This document shows, piece after piece, positions 51,965 to 61,060 of a DNA stretch of 64,000 nucleotides. A program made the translations under genes and the position numbers. This stretch comes from RPQJ01 sp963712815. Its GTDB lineage: Bacteria > Pseudomonadota > Gammaproteobacteria > Steroidobacterales > Steroidobacteraceae. The notes beneath the pieces are model-generated. The model searched no databases and was not told the DNA's origin. It saw nothing but the letters and a program-made list of their open reading frames with translations. The DNA lies in the NCBI GenBank assembly GCA_963712815.1, contig CAVQJL010000008.1, forward strand, positions 620,001-684,000. The letters are read 5' to 3'. Positions within the stretch are counted from its first letter, which is position 1; each line of letters opens with the position of its first letter.

Positions 51965-52570
51965 TCAGAGAAGCGCCTCCACCTCGACCGCACTCGCGCG
52001 GCGCATCGGCTTGCCGTCCACCGGGCTGCAGGGCGCCTGCCGGATGCCGTCCAGGGGAAAGACCACGGCGTCCACCGTCTGTCGTCCCGCCACGAAGCGC
52101 AGGGCCGGATAGGCGACGATACGATCGCGCTCGAAGCGCACCCGCCGCTCCAGCACCTCGTGCGGAACACCGCGCTCCTCCAGCCGCAGCGACGCAGCTT
52201 CCGGGCTCTCCGTGAACAGGTGCAGGTTGATCTCGGAGTGGCTGGAGGCGGTGCCCGTGAGCACGGGCCCGACGAGGCGTGGTTGGAAGTCGGACATCAG
52301 GCGCATGGCCTCGAGCGCCGAGCGCCGCAGCGCGGCGAGGTCGGCGGCGTGACGGCTGGCGCCGAACAGGCGCTGGTGTGCCCTCAGCGCAGCCTCGATC
52401 TCGACGTTGCGCGGCAGGATCGACGCGTCGGTGACACCCAGGCGATCGGCCGCCTTGCGCTTGGCGAGCAGGAAGTCGGCGACGCCCTGCTCGCGCATGA
52501 TCCGCGCCGCCTCCTCGGCGACCGCCTGCCGCAGCAGGTCAGCCCGGGGGTTGGATCTTCGGCTCACCAT
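51965..52570 (-). CDS. Conserved hypothetical protein, possible degenerate nucleotidyltransferase fold
   Basis: A 201-aa soluble protein. The N-terminal helical part (ADLLRQAVAEEAARIMREQGVADFLLAKRKAADRLGV) is followed by NVEIEAALRAHQRLFG, LVGPVLTGTASSHSEINLHLF (like a Gly-Ser...Asp nucleotidyltransferase strand with the catalytic Asp replaced by Asn), and the ending VVFPLDGIRQAPCSPVDGKPMRRAS. I recall similar sequences in other gammaproteobacteria without a proven role. It precedes, and is convergent with, the export-family gene, and follows mrcA by 12 nt on the same strand. Confidence 0.8.
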   Translation of the reverse strand: MVSRRSNPRADLLRQAVAEEAARIMREQGVADFLLAKRKAADRLGVTDASILPRNVEIEAALRAHQRLFGASRHAADLAALRRSALEAMRLMSDFQPRLVGPVLTGTASSHSEINLHLFTESPEAASLRLEERGVPHEVLERRVRFERDRIVAYPALRFVAGRQTVDAVVFPLDGIRQAPCSPVDGKPMRRASAVEVEALL

Positions 52571-52582
52571 GTACCCAGTCCG

Positions 52583-54955
52583 TCAGAAGATCGACTCGTC
52601 GGCCGCCGCGGATGCGACACCCTCGCCGCCGAGCTCGCCGTCGAATGCTGCCGCCCGGGCGTCGGGTACGTGCCCCTCGAGAAAGGCCTCGAAGACCGCG
52701 CCGCTTGCGCCGGCCGACGTCGGTTGACCGGTCGAGCGGTTGACCCACATGCGCACCACGCCCGGCGGCTCGACGGGGCGATTCTCGGGGCGGTCGCGCA
52801 ACGCCTCCTCCATGAACGACACCCACATCGGCAGCGCCGTCCGGCCGCCTTCCTCTGTGTCGCCGAGCGAGCGTTCCTGGTCGAAGCCGATCCAGGCGGC
52901 GGCTGCCACGTCGCCGTTGTAGCCTACGAACCAGGCGTCACGCCGGTCGCTGGTGGTGCCGGTCTTGCCGGCGAGGTCGCGCCGTCCGAGCGCCTTGGCT
53001 CGCTGCGCCGTGCCACGCTGGATGACGTCCGACATGATGTCGGTCATCACGAAAGCGTTGGCGGGCGTGATCGCCTGCGGCGCCGCCGTCGTCCCGGGGC
53101 AGTCGATGCACGCGACCGGCGCCTGCGTGGCGAACACCTCCTTGCCCTCGCCGTCGGTTACGCGCTCGATCACGTACGGCGTGACGAGGAAGCCGCCATT
53201 GGCGAACACCGCGAAGCCGCGCGTCATCTCGAGGGGCGTCACCTGGCCGGAGCCCAGCGCGAAGGTGAGGTTTGGCGGCGTCGCTTCCGGGCTGAAACCG
53301 AAGGCGGCGATGTGGCGCATCGCGGGCCCGATTCCCGTGGCCCGGAGCAGCCGGATTGACACCAGGTTCTGCGAGCGAATCAGCGCCTCCCGCAGCGGGG
53401 TGGGGCCGTAGAAGCGCCGGTTGATGTTCTGCGGGCGCCATTCATCGGTGTCGGCACCGCCTCCGAGCACGATCGGCGCATCGTTGATGAGACTCGCCGG
53501 CGTGAAGCCTCGCTCGAGCGCCGCCGAGTACACGAACGGCTTGAAGGCGGAGCCCGGCTGCCGGCGCGCCTGGACCGCCCGGTTGTACTTGCTCGCGCCG
53601 AAGTCGAAGCCGCCGACCAGCGCAAGGATGGCACCGTCGCGGGGCTGCAGCGCGACCAGGGCGCCTGCGACGGCGGGCAGCTGCGCGAGGCGGTAGCGGC
53701 CTTCCCCATGCGGCTCGAGGTACACGAGCTGGCCGCTTGCGAGGACGTCGCCGGCAGTCTTCGGAGACGGGCCGAGCCGGTCGTCCGGCAGCGCGGCCCG
53801 CGCCCAGGAAAGCTCGTCCCACTCGAGGTCGACGGCGACGCCGTCGCGGCGACGCAGCACGGCGCCGCGTTCCCGCACGGTCTCGACGAGCGCGGTCACG
53901 AGGCTGCCCCGGTTCGGGTGCCGACGGAACGCCGCCCTCACTGCCGCGGGATCGGCGAGCGTCGCCGCGTCGAGCCGCTCGAGCGGCCCGCGGTAGCCGT
54001 GGCGACGGTCGTACTCGAGCATCGTCCGCCAGGCCGCCGAGTTGGCCGCGTCCTGCAGACGACTGTCGACCGTGGTCGTGACCCGGTAACCCTCGGTGAG
54101 CGCGCGCTCGCCGAACCGCTGCATCATCTCGAGGCGTGCCATCTCGGCCAGCCAGGGCGCGTCGAGCTCGACGACGGGACCGTGGATGCGCGCGAACAGC
54201 GGCACGGCGGCCGCTGCCTCGCGCTCGGCCGCGTCGATCTTGCCCGTCTCGAACATGCGGCGCAGCACGTACCCACGCCGGTCGCGAGCGCGCGTCACGC
54301 TCGCCACCGGATTGTCCAGCGATGGCGAGCGCGGCAGCCCGGCGATGAGCGCCGCCTCGGCAAGCGTCAGCTCGCGCGGCGTCTTGTCGAAGTACACCTG
54401 CGCGGCCGCACCGACGCCGTATGCGCGCTGCCCGAGGAAGATCCGGTTCAGGTAGAGGGTGAGGATCTCCTGCTTGGTGAACTCGTGCTCGAGCCGCAGC
54501 GCCACGAACACCTCCTTGAGCTTGCGTCGCAGCGTGCGTTCGGAGCCGAGCACGGTATTGCGGGCGAGCTGCATCGTGATCGTGCCGCCGCCCTCGCGAA
54601 CCGCGCCGGCGGAGAAATTGCTCGCCGCCGCGCGCACGAGGCCCTGCCAGTCCACGCCCGGATGCTCGAAGTAGCGGTCGTCCTCGGAGGCGAGGAACGC
54701 GTCCACCACCAGCTGAGGAATCTCCTCCCACGTCACCGGGATGCGCCGCTGCTCGCCGATCTGCGCCATCAGCCGGCCGTCGCGGGAGTAGATCGACAGC
54801 GGCAGCTGCAGCCGGATGTCGCGCAGCTCAGAAGCCTCGGGAAGTTCGGGCCGCAGGAACTGCAACGCGCCCGCGAATCCCAGCACCACCGCACCGATCA
54901 GTGTCAGTCCGATCGTGAGCAGCGTCACGAGCAGTCCGGCGGCGAGTTTGCCCAT
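52583..54955 (-). CDS. mrcA: Penicillin-binding protein 1A, bifunctional
   Basis: About 790 aa. One N-terminal helix (KLAAGLLVTLLTIGLTLIGAVVLGFAG), GT51 motifs SEDDRYFEHPGVDWQG (catalytic Glu), EGGGTITMQLARN and LYLNRIFLGQRAYG, an OB-like insert, then the transpeptidase with PGSAFKPF (SxxK), SQN and KTGTTSDRRDAWFVGY. The start at ATG 54955 gives the usual short tail; ATG 55003 would add 16 residues. Divergent from pilM, the usual arrangement in gammaproteobacteria. Confidence 0.96.
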   Translation of the reverse strand: MGKLAAGLLVTLLTIGLTLIGAVVLGFAGALQFLRPELPEASELRDIRLQLPLSIYSRDGRLMAQIGEQRRIPVTWEEIPQLVVDAFLASEDDRYFEHPGVDWQGLVRAAASNFSAGAVREGGGTITMQLARNTVLGSERTLRRKLKEVFVALRLEHEFTKQEILTLYLNRIFLGQRAYGVGAAAQVYFDKTPRELTLAEAALIAGLPRSPSLDNPVASVTRARDRRGYVLRRMFETGKIDAAEREAAAAVPLFARIHGPVVELDAPWLAEMARLEMMQRFGERALTEGYRVTTTVDSRLQDAANSAAWRTMLEYDRRHGYRGPLERLDAATLADPAAVRAAFRRHPNRGSLVTALVETVRERGAVLRRRDGVAVDLEWDELSWARAALPDDRLGPSPKTAGDVLASGQLVYLEPHGEGRYRLAQLPAVAGALVALQPRDGAILALVGGFDFGASKYNRAVQARRQPGSAFKPFVYSAALERGFTPASLINDAPIVLGGGADTDEWRPQNINRRFYGPTPLREALIRSQNLVSIRLLRATGIGPAMRHIAAFGFSPEATPPNLTFALGSGQVTPLEMTRGFAVFANGGFLVTPYVIERVTDGEGKEVFATQAPVACIDCPGTTAAPQAITPANAFVMTDIMSDVIQRGTAQRAKALGRRDLAGKTGTTSDRRDAWFVGYNGDVAAAAWIGFDQERSLGDTEEGGRTALPMWVSFMEEALRDRPENRPVEPPGVVRMWVNRSTGQPTSAGASGAVFEAFLEGHVPDARAAAFDGELGGEGVASAAADESIF

Positions 54956-55366
54956 GCTCAATTCTGAGACCCAGTTCTTGCTGCCCCCTCGGGGCTTGTG
55001 CATAGTAGCTCGCGAATCAAGGGCAAACTCATCGAAAGGTGAGGACGCAAAGCCACCGGTCCCGGAATGCCGAGGACAGCGGGGTTGCCGGTCCGGACCG
55101 GGTGCGACGCTCGAGCGCGAGCGGCCGCGGGTCCAGAGGGTCGTCAGTCCACCGCATCGCTGGATCATCCAGTCGGCACGGCAGCACGCGCGTCAGTCCC
55201 GAGAGTGAATTGGGTACCGATTTCGCCACAGGGGCGCGCAACGAATGTTCCAAACTGCCGGCTCGCGCACAATTCTTTTTGACGGAACGCTGTTATATAG
55301 TGCGCCGGGGCTTTGGAAAGCACTCGATCAACGCTGCGCAACCCACTGAATTAGAAGGACTCAGCC
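54956..55366. other. Divergent mrcA-pilM intergenic region
   Basis: A 411-nt gap without a credible ORF. It should hold the promoters of mrcA (minus) and pilM (plus). Most of it is GC-rich like the genes; an AT-rich patch at about 55270-55300 holds the likely pilM promoter. If mrcA starts at 55003 the gap shrinks to 363 nt. No repeats or further sites were recognised. Confidence 0.5.
55291..55299 (+). promoter_or_regulatory. Possible extended -10 promoter of pilMNOPQ
   Basis: TG-T-TATATA at 55291-55299 in an AT-rich patch, about 60 nt before the pilM GTG leader. No good -35 hexamer was found at the right distance. Confidence 0.35.
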
Positions 55367-56428
55367 GTGTTTTTTCAGCGCAGGTCGCGACCCGTCATCG
55401 GACTCGATATCACGACCTCTTCGATCAAGCTCATCGAGCTGTCGAAGAGCGGCGACGGCTACCGCGTCGAGTCCTATGCCGCCGAGCCCTCGCCCTCCAA
55501 TGCCATCAACGAGAAGGCGATCGTGGATGCGCAGGCCGTCGGCGAAGCGGTGCGCCGCGCCGTCAAGCGTGCGGGCGCGCGCAGCCGCGAATGCGCCGTA
55601 GCCATCAGCGGCGATGCCGCGATCACCAAGATCATCCAGATGCCGCGCAACCTGCGCGAGGCCGAGCTCGAGTCCCAGGTCGAGATGCAGGCCGACCAGT
55701 ACATCCCCTTCCCGATGGAAGAAGTGAGCTTCGACTTCGAGGTCGCGGGCCCTTCCGAGAAGGATCCCGAGATGCTCGACGTGCTGCTCGTCGCGACGCG
55801 CTCCGAGAACGTGGAGCAGCGCCAGGCCTCGGTGCAGGCCGCCGGGCTCGTCGCACGCATCGTGGACGTCGAGGCTTTCGCGCTCGAGAACGCCTGCCGG
55901 CTGCTCACGCACCAGATGCCGGACGGCGGCATGGAACGCAGCATCGCCGTCATGGACTTCGGGGCGAGCAGCACGACTTTCTCGGTGCTGCGCGACCTCA
56001 AGGTGAGCTACACGCGCGACTTCGCCTTCGGCGGCCAGCAGCTCACCGAGGAGATCATGCGTACCTACGGCCTGAGCCTCGAGGAGGCCGGCCGAGCCAA
56101 GAAGGAGGGCGGACTCCCGGCCAACTACCAGGCCGAGGTGCTCGATCCCTTCATCGACGACATGTGCCAGCAGGTGAGCCGTTCGCTGCAGTTCTACCTC
56201 GCTTCGGGCAGCGGCCGCGAGCAGCCGGACCAGCTCCTCATCTGCGGCGGCTGCGCGAACATCCCGGGCGTGGCCGACGTCATCGCGAGCCGTGTCGGCA
56301 TCCCGGCCGAGCGCGGCGACCCGCTCGGCCAGATGAAGATCTCCACGCGCGCGCTGGCGCAGGGCGTGAAGAAGGACGCGACCGCACTGCTAACGGCCTG
56401 CGGACTCGCGCTGAGGAGCTTCGACTGA
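55367..56428 (+). CDS. pilM: Type IV pilus assembly protein PilM
   Basis: A 353-aa actin-like cytoplasmic ATPase-fold protein of the alignment complex. It has IGLDITTSSIKLIELSK (phosphate-1 loop), AVMDFGASSTTFSVLRD, LICGGCANIPGVADVI, and the PilM-type NEKAIVDAQAVGEAVRRAVKR. GTG start, with AAGGA 7 nt upstream. PilM binds the N-terminus of PilN. The stop overlaps pilN (TGATG). Confidence 0.96.
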   Translation: MFFQRRSRPVIGLDITTSSIKLIELSKSGDGYRVESYAAEPSPSNAINEKAIVDAQAVGEAVRRAVKRAGARSRECAVAISGDAAITKIIQMPRNLREAELESQVEMQADQYIPFPMEEVSFDFEVAGPSEKDPEMLDVLLVATRSENVEQRQASVQAAGLVARIVDVEAFALENACRLLTHQMPDGGMERSIAVMDFGASSTTFSVLRDLKVSYTRDFAFGGQQLTEEIMRTYGLSLEEAGRAKKEGGLPANYQAEVLDPFIDDMCQQVSRSLQFYLASGSGREQPDQLLICGGCANIPGVADVIASRVGIPAERGDPLGQMKISTRALAQGVKKDATALLTACGLALRSFD

Positions 56429-57015
56429 TGCCGAGAATCAACCTACTTCCCTGGCGCGATTCGGAGCGCAAGCGCAGGCGCCAGGAGTTCGTGCTGTCGA
56501 TGGGCGCGGCCGTCGCGACCGCTGCGCTCGTCACCCTGGTCGGCCGCTGGCACATGAGCGCCGCGATCGAGCACCAGAACGACCGCAACCGCATCCTGGG
56601 CGACGAGATCGCGGAGCTCGACAAGCAGATCAAGGAGATCGACGGGCTCGAGAACCAGAAGGGGCGGCTGCTCGCGCGGATGGAGATCATCGAGACGCTG
56701 CAGCGCAGCCGTCCCGAGATCGTCCACGTCTTCGACGAGATCGTGCGGATACTGCCCGAGGGCGTGTACCTCACCTACCTCAAGCAGAGCGGGACGCGCT
56801 TCGAGATCCGCGGCGTCGCGCAATCGAGCACGCGCGTGTCGGCCTTCATGCGCAACATCGACAGCGCGGAGTGGCTCGCCGACCCGGCATTGCGGATCGT
56901 CGAGACCAAGGCCCGCGACGGCGGGCGTGGCGCCGACTTCACGCTGTTCGCGAACCAGCGTAGCCGGATCACGCCCGAACAGGCGGCGGAAGGCGAGACG
57001 GTGGCGTCGAAATGA
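56428..57015 (+). CDS. pilN: Type IV pilus assembly protein PilN
   Basis: A 195-aa inner-membrane protein. The cytoplasmic start MPRINLLPWRDSERKRRRQEF is the PilM-binding motif (INLLPWR); one helix follows (SMGAAVATAALVTLVGRW), then a coiled coil with NRILGDEIAELDKQIKEIDGLENQKGRL and a ferredoxin-like periplasmic domain. Overlaps pilM and pilO. Confidence 0.96.
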   Translation: MPRINLLPWRDSERKRRRQEFVLSMGAAVATAALVTLVGRWHMSAAIEHQNDRNRILGDEIAELDKQIKEIDGLENQKGRLLARMEIIETLQRSRPEIVHVFDEIVRILPEGVYLTYLKQSGTRFEIRGVAQSSTRVSAFMRNIDSAEWLADPALRIVETKARDGGRGADFTLFANQRSRITPEQAAEGETVASK

Positions 57016-57713
57016 ACAAGCTGAAGGCCCTGCTGGACCAGCTGCGCAACCTCGACCCGAACGATCCGGGCCGATGGCCGATGGCCGTGCGCGCCGGAAC
57101 GGTCGCGCTGGTGTTCGTGCTGGCCGCGTCCGCCGGCTACTGGTACTTCGTGTGGAAGGCGAAGCGGCCCGATCTCCTCGAGGCGCGCGCGAAAGAGACC
57201 GAGCTGTGGAGCACGCTCGAGAACAAGGCGCGCAAGGCTGCCAACCTGCAGGCCTACAAGGACCAGCTCGCCGAGATGGAGAAGTCGTTCGGCGCCATGC
57301 TGCGCCAGCTGCCGAACAAGACCGAGGTCCCGAACCTGCTCGTGGACATCTCGCAGACCGGCCTCGCGGCAGGACTCGACGAGAAGCTGTTCCAGCCGCA
57401 GGGCGAGAACCGCAAGGACTTCTACGCCGAGCTGCCGATCACCATCCGCCTGACGGGCAACTACCACCAGATGGGCAACTTCGCGAGCGGCATCGCCGCG
57501 CTGCCACGCATCGTCACGCTGCACGACGTCGAGATCGTGCCGGCGGGTCGCGATGCCCGTGCAGGCGCAGGCACGCCCGGCGACCTCACGCTGAACGTCA
57601 CCGCGAAGACGTACCGCTACCTCGACGAGGACGAGCAGGATGGCGGCGATGGTGCGCGGAAGGGCTCTGCGAAGGGCACCCAGAAGGGCAAGAAGCCCGC
57701 CGGCAAGGGCTGA
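57012..57713 (+). CDS. pilO: Type IV pilus assembly protein PilO
   Basis: A 233-aa partner of PilN. Short cytoplasmic start, one helix (TVALVFVLAASAGYWYFVW), a coiled coil (about residues 60-95), and the periplasmic domain with PNKTEVPNLLVDISQTGLAAGL and PITIRLTGNYHQMGNFASGIAALPRIVTLHDVEI. Lys/Gly-rich tail. ATG overlaps the pilN stop. Confidence 0.95.
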   Translation: MNKLKALLDQLRNLDPNDPGRWPMAVRAGTVALVFVLAASAGYWYFVWKAKRPDLLEARAKETELWSTLENKARKAANLQAYKDQLAEMEKSFGAMLRQLPNKTEVPNLLVDISQTGLAAGLDEKLFQPQGENRKDFYAELPITIRLTGNYHQMGNFASGIAALPRIVTLHDVEIVPAGRDARAGAGTPGDLTLNVTAKTYRYLDEDEQDGGDGARKGSAKGTQKGKKPAGKG

Positions 57714-57720
57714 GGCAGTC

Positions 57721-58251
57721 ATGGGCAAATTACACCTTCGAATGAGCAGCACCGGGCGGATCGCACTCGCCGCAGCCGTGCTCGCCGTGCTCGCCGGCTG
57801 TGCCGACGACAACGCCGACCTGCGCGCACGCGTCGCCGACATCAAGAGCCGCCCCGGCGGGCGCATCGAGCCGCTGCCCGAGGTCAAGCCCTACGAGACC
57901 TTCGCCTACGGCGTCGCCGACCAGCGCTCGCCGTTCGAGGCCGGCGCGCCGGCCTCGGCGAGCGCGCCGAACGCGCTGCGGCCCGACCCGAGCCGCCCCC
58001 GCGAGTTCCTCGAGCAGTTCTCGCTCGACACGCTGCGCATGGTGGGCACGCTGAACCTCGGCGGCCGCGAGCACGGCCTCGTCCAGACTAAGGACGGGCT
58101 CGTGCACCGGGTGCTGCCCGGCAACTACATCGGACAGAGCGACGGCCGTATCACGGCCGTCGAGGAAGGCCAGATCTCGCTCATCGAGATCGTCCCGGAC
58201 GGCATGGGCGGGTTCATCCAACGGCCCGCCGCGCTCGCCCTGAGAGACTGA
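57721..58251 (+). CDS. pilP: Type IV pilus lipoprotein PilP
   Basis: A 176-aa periplasmic lipoprotein that links PilNO to the secretin PilQ. Lipobox VLAGC follows a hydrophobic stretch, then the disordered region RIEPLPEVKPYETFAYGVADQRSPFE and the beta domain LDTLRMVGTLNLGGREHGLVQTKDGLVHRVLPGNYIGQSDGRI. TGAGG site just before the ATG; a later ATG (57742) is possible. Confidence 0.94.
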   Translation: MGKLHLRMSSTGRIALAAAVLAVLAGCADDNADLRARVADIKSRPGGRIEPLPEVKPYETFAYGVADQRSPFEAGAPASASAPNALRPDPSRPREFLEQFSLDTLRMVGTLNLGGREHGLVQTKDGLVHRVLPGNYIGQSDGRITAVEEGQISLIEIVPDGMGGFIQRPAALALRD

Positions 58252-58270
58252 TCTGCAAGGAGACCCGAGC

Positions 58271-60463
58271 ATGACCGCTGCTTCGTCGCACATCATCAAC
58301 CTCCGCGAGGGCCCGCGCTCGGCGAGGCGCCCGCGATCCCGGACCGGGCTGGTCGCACTGGCCGCGCTGGCCGGCATCGCCTGGCAGGGCGCGTTCGCGC
58401 AATCCGCCTCGCGGCTGGAGAAAGTCGAGCTGCAGCCGCAGCCCGGCGAACAGCTCGAGGTCCGGCTCGTGTTGGACGGGCCCGCCCCGCAGCCCGTGAC
58501 CTTCACCATCGACAACCCGGCCCGCCTCGCCGTGGACCTGCCCGGCACGACGCTGGCGCTCGACTCGCGGCGCATCGACGTCAAGTCGGGCGGCGTCGAC
58601 ACCATCGTCGCGGCCGAGGCCTCCGGCCGCACGCGGCTGGTGTTCAACCTCGACCAGATGCAGCCGTACCACACGAGCGTGGCCGGCAACGTGGTCATCG
58701 TGACGCTCGGACGCGGCGCGTCGGCGGCGGTCGCGTCGTCGGCCGCGGCAGCAGCCGTGACGACCTCGGGTGCGCCGGCCGAGGCCGCGAGCATCGAGAA
58801 AGTGGACTTCCGCCGCGGCACCGACGGCGCCGGGCGCATCATCGTCCGCACGAACGACACGCGCGTCCAGGCCAGCCTGAAGCAGGAAGGCGGGCGCATC
58901 GTGGTGGACTTCCCGGGCACCAGCCTCCCCGACGAGCAGGCGCAGCGCTACGACGTCGTCGACTTCGCCACGCCCGTGAGCTCCTTCGACGTCGCGCGGA
59001 CGGCCGTCGGCACGCGCATCGTGGTCGCGGCCGCGGGCGACTACGAACAGATGGCCTACCAGTCGGACCGCGAGTACGTGCTCGAGCTGCGTCCGCGGCC
59101 CAAGGCCGCCGTCGTGGACCCGACCAAGAAGGAATACAAGGGCGAGCGCCTCACGCTCAACTTCCAGGACATCGAGACGCGGGCGGTGCTGCAGCTGCTC
59201 GCGGAGACCAGCGGTCAGAACATCGTCGTGAGCGACACGGTGCGCGGCAACGTCACGTTGCGGCTGCAGAACGTGCCCTGGGACCAGGCGCTCGACATCG
59301 TGCTGCGAACCAAGGGTCTCGACAAGCGGCAGGAAGGCAACGTCGTGTACGTCGCCCCGACCGAGGAGCTGGCCGCGCGCGAGCGGCAGCTGCTCGAGTC
59401 GCAGAAGGCGCTCACCGAGCTCTCGCCGGTGCGCACCGAGTACCTTCAGGTCAACTACGCCAAGGCCTCGGACCTCGCGGCGCTGATCCGCACCCAGGGC
59501 AAGAGCTCGCTGCTCTCCGAGCGCGGCAGCGTCTCGATCGACGACCGCACGAACACCCTGCTGCTGCAGGACACGGCCGACCGCCTCGCCGATATCCGCC
59601 GCCTGGTGTCCACGCTCGACATCCCGGTCAAGCAGGTGCTGATCGAGGCGCGCATCGTGATCGTGAACGACGATTTCAGCCGCGAGCTGGGCGTGCGCTT
59701 CGGCGGAGCGTTCGTCGGCAACTACGGCAGCAACGACGGCCTGATGTGGATGGGGGCCCAGGGCCTCAACTCGGCGGACGGCAGCCGCGGCCCGATCATC
59801 AGCCCGAACGGCCCGGGCGGCGTGGGCGTGGACGGCAACTCGGTCGCCACCGCGCCGGTGCCCGACCGCTACCTCGTCAACCTGCCGATCGCCAACCCGG
59901 CGGCACGGCTCGCGCTGACGCTGCTCGACAGCGACTACGTGGTGGACCTCGAGATCACGGCGGCCCAGACCGAGGGCCGCGGCGAGCTGGTGTCGGCCCC
60001 GCGCGTCATCACGGCGAACGGCAAGGAAGCGAGCATCGAGCAGGGCGTGGAGGTTCCCTACCAGGAGTCCGCCTCGAGCGGCGCCACGACGACGCAGTTC
60101 AAGAAGGCCGTGCTGTCGCTGAAGGTCACGCCGCAGATCACCCCGGACGACCGCATCATCCTCGACCTCACGGTCAGCAAGGACAACGTCGGCCAGGTCG
60201 TGCCGAGCGCGACGGGCGGCTTCGTGCCCAGCATCGACACCCGCGAGATCACCACGCAGGTGCTCGTGAACGACGGCCAGACGGTGGTGCTGGGCGGCAT
60301 CCTCGAGACCGAGCGCCGCGAGACCACCAGCAAGGTGCCGTTCCTGGGCGACATCCCCGGCCTCGGCATGTTCTTCCGCAGCAAGTCGCGCACCGACAAC
60401 AAGGACGAGCTGCTGATCTTCGTCACGCCGAAGATCCTGCGCGAGGGCGCGCAGATCTACTGA
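58271..60463 (+). CDS. pilQ: Type IV pilus secretin PilQ
   Basis: A 730-aa outer-membrane pore for the pilus. An extended N-terminus leads into a signal sequence (GLVALAALAGIAWQGAFAQ), two AMIN domains (starting near residues 48 and 178), the STN/secretin N0 region (GQNIVVSDTVRGNVTLRLQNVPWDQALDIVL), an N1 domain, and the secretin core with VLIEARIVIVNDDFSRELGVRFGG, GVEVPYQE, LKVTPQITPDDRIILDLTVSKD and VPFLGDIPGLGMFF. AAGGAGA site before the ATG. Ends the pilMNOPQ operon. Confidence 0.96.
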   Translation: MTAASSHIINLREGPRSARRPRSRTGLVALAALAGIAWQGAFAQSASRLEKVELQPQPGEQLEVRLVLDGPAPQPVTFTIDNPARLAVDLPGTTLALDSRRIDVKSGGVDTIVAAEASGRTRLVFNLDQMQPYHTSVAGNVVIVTLGRGASAAVASSAAAAAVTTSGAPAEAASIEKVDFRRGTDGAGRIIVRTNDTRVQASLKQEGGRIVVDFPGTSLPDEQAQRYDVVDFATPVSSFDVARTAVGTRIVVAAAGDYEQMAYQSDREYVLELRPRPKAAVVDPTKKEYKGERLTLNFQDIETRAVLQLLAETSGQNIVVSDTVRGNVTLRLQNVPWDQALDIVLRTKGLDKRQEGNVVYVAPTEELAARERQLLESQKALTELSPVRTEYLQVNYAKASDLAALIRTQGKSSLLSERGSVSIDDRTNTLLLQDTADRLADIRRLVSTLDIPVKQVLIEARIVIVNDDFSRELGVRFGGAFVGNYGSNDGLMWMGAQGLNSADGSRGPIISPNGPGGVGVDGNSVATAPVPDRYLVNLPIANPAARLALTLLDSDYVVDLEITAAQTEGRGELVSAPRVITANGKEASIEQGVEVPYQESASSGATTTQFKKAVLSLKVTPQITPDDRIILDLTVSKDNVGQVVPSATGGFVPSIDTREITTQVLVNDGQTVVLGGILETERRETTSKVPFLGDIPGLGMFFRSKSRTDNKDELLIFVTPKILREGAQIY

Positions 60464-60490
60464 CGCCCGGCGACACCGGTGCGAGAATGG

Positions 60491-60523
60491 ACGGCCGCAG
60501 CGACCCTGCGGCCGTTCTTCTTT
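60491..60523 (+). terminator. Intrinsic terminator between pilQ and aroK
   Basis: ACGGCCGCAG (60491-60500), a 5-nt loop, and CTGCGGCCGT (60506-60515), a perfect 10-bp stem, followed by the T-rich TCTTCTTT. It lies directly before the aroK start and could attenuate read-through. Confidence 0.8.
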
Positions 60524-60531
60524 CAACGGGC

Positions 60532-61060
60532 ATGCTGGACGCCGACAACATCTTCCTGATCGGGCCCATGGGCTCGGGCAAGAGCGCCGTGGGCCGGCAG
60601 CTCGCCGAGCGGCTCGGCCTCGAGTTCGTGGACAGCGACGCCGAGATCGAGTCGCGCACGGGCGTGGACATTCCCTACATCTTCGAGCGCGAGGGCGAGG
60701 CCGGCTTCCGGGTCCGGGAGCGCGAGGTGCTCGACCTGCTGACCCGCCGCGAGCGCGTGGTCGTGGCCACGGGCGGGGGCGCGATCCTCGACGGAGACAC
60801 GCGCGACCGGCTGCGCAGCCGCGGCTGCGTCGTGTATCTTCGTGCTTCCGTGGGGCAGCAACTCGAGCGCACGCGGCGCAACCGATCGAGGCCCCTGTTG
60901 AACAGTGACGACCCGCGTGCAACGCTCGAGCGCCTCATGGAGCAGCGCGCAGCCCTCTACGAGGATACCGCCGACCTGATCGTGGACACGGACGGACGCC
61001 GCGTCGGCACGGTGGTCGAGGAGATAGCCGTGCCGACTGGCGCCGGTGAGGGGCGGCTGA
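60532..61060 (+). CDS. aroK: Shikimate kinase, apparent frameshift at the 3' end
   Basis: About 175 aa after correction. P-loop GPMGSGKSAVG, substrate-binding DSDAEIESRTG and GFRVREREVL, VVVATGGGAIL, and the lid RNRSRPLL. As given, the frame runs without a stop into aroB. Dropping one base near 61028-61031 (ATAGCCGTGCC) gives the ending EIACRLAPVRGG and a TGA at 61058-61060 overlapping the aroB ATG (TGATG). That gives the normal length for AroK, so I prefer two genes over an AroK-AroB fusion. Confidence 0.85.
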
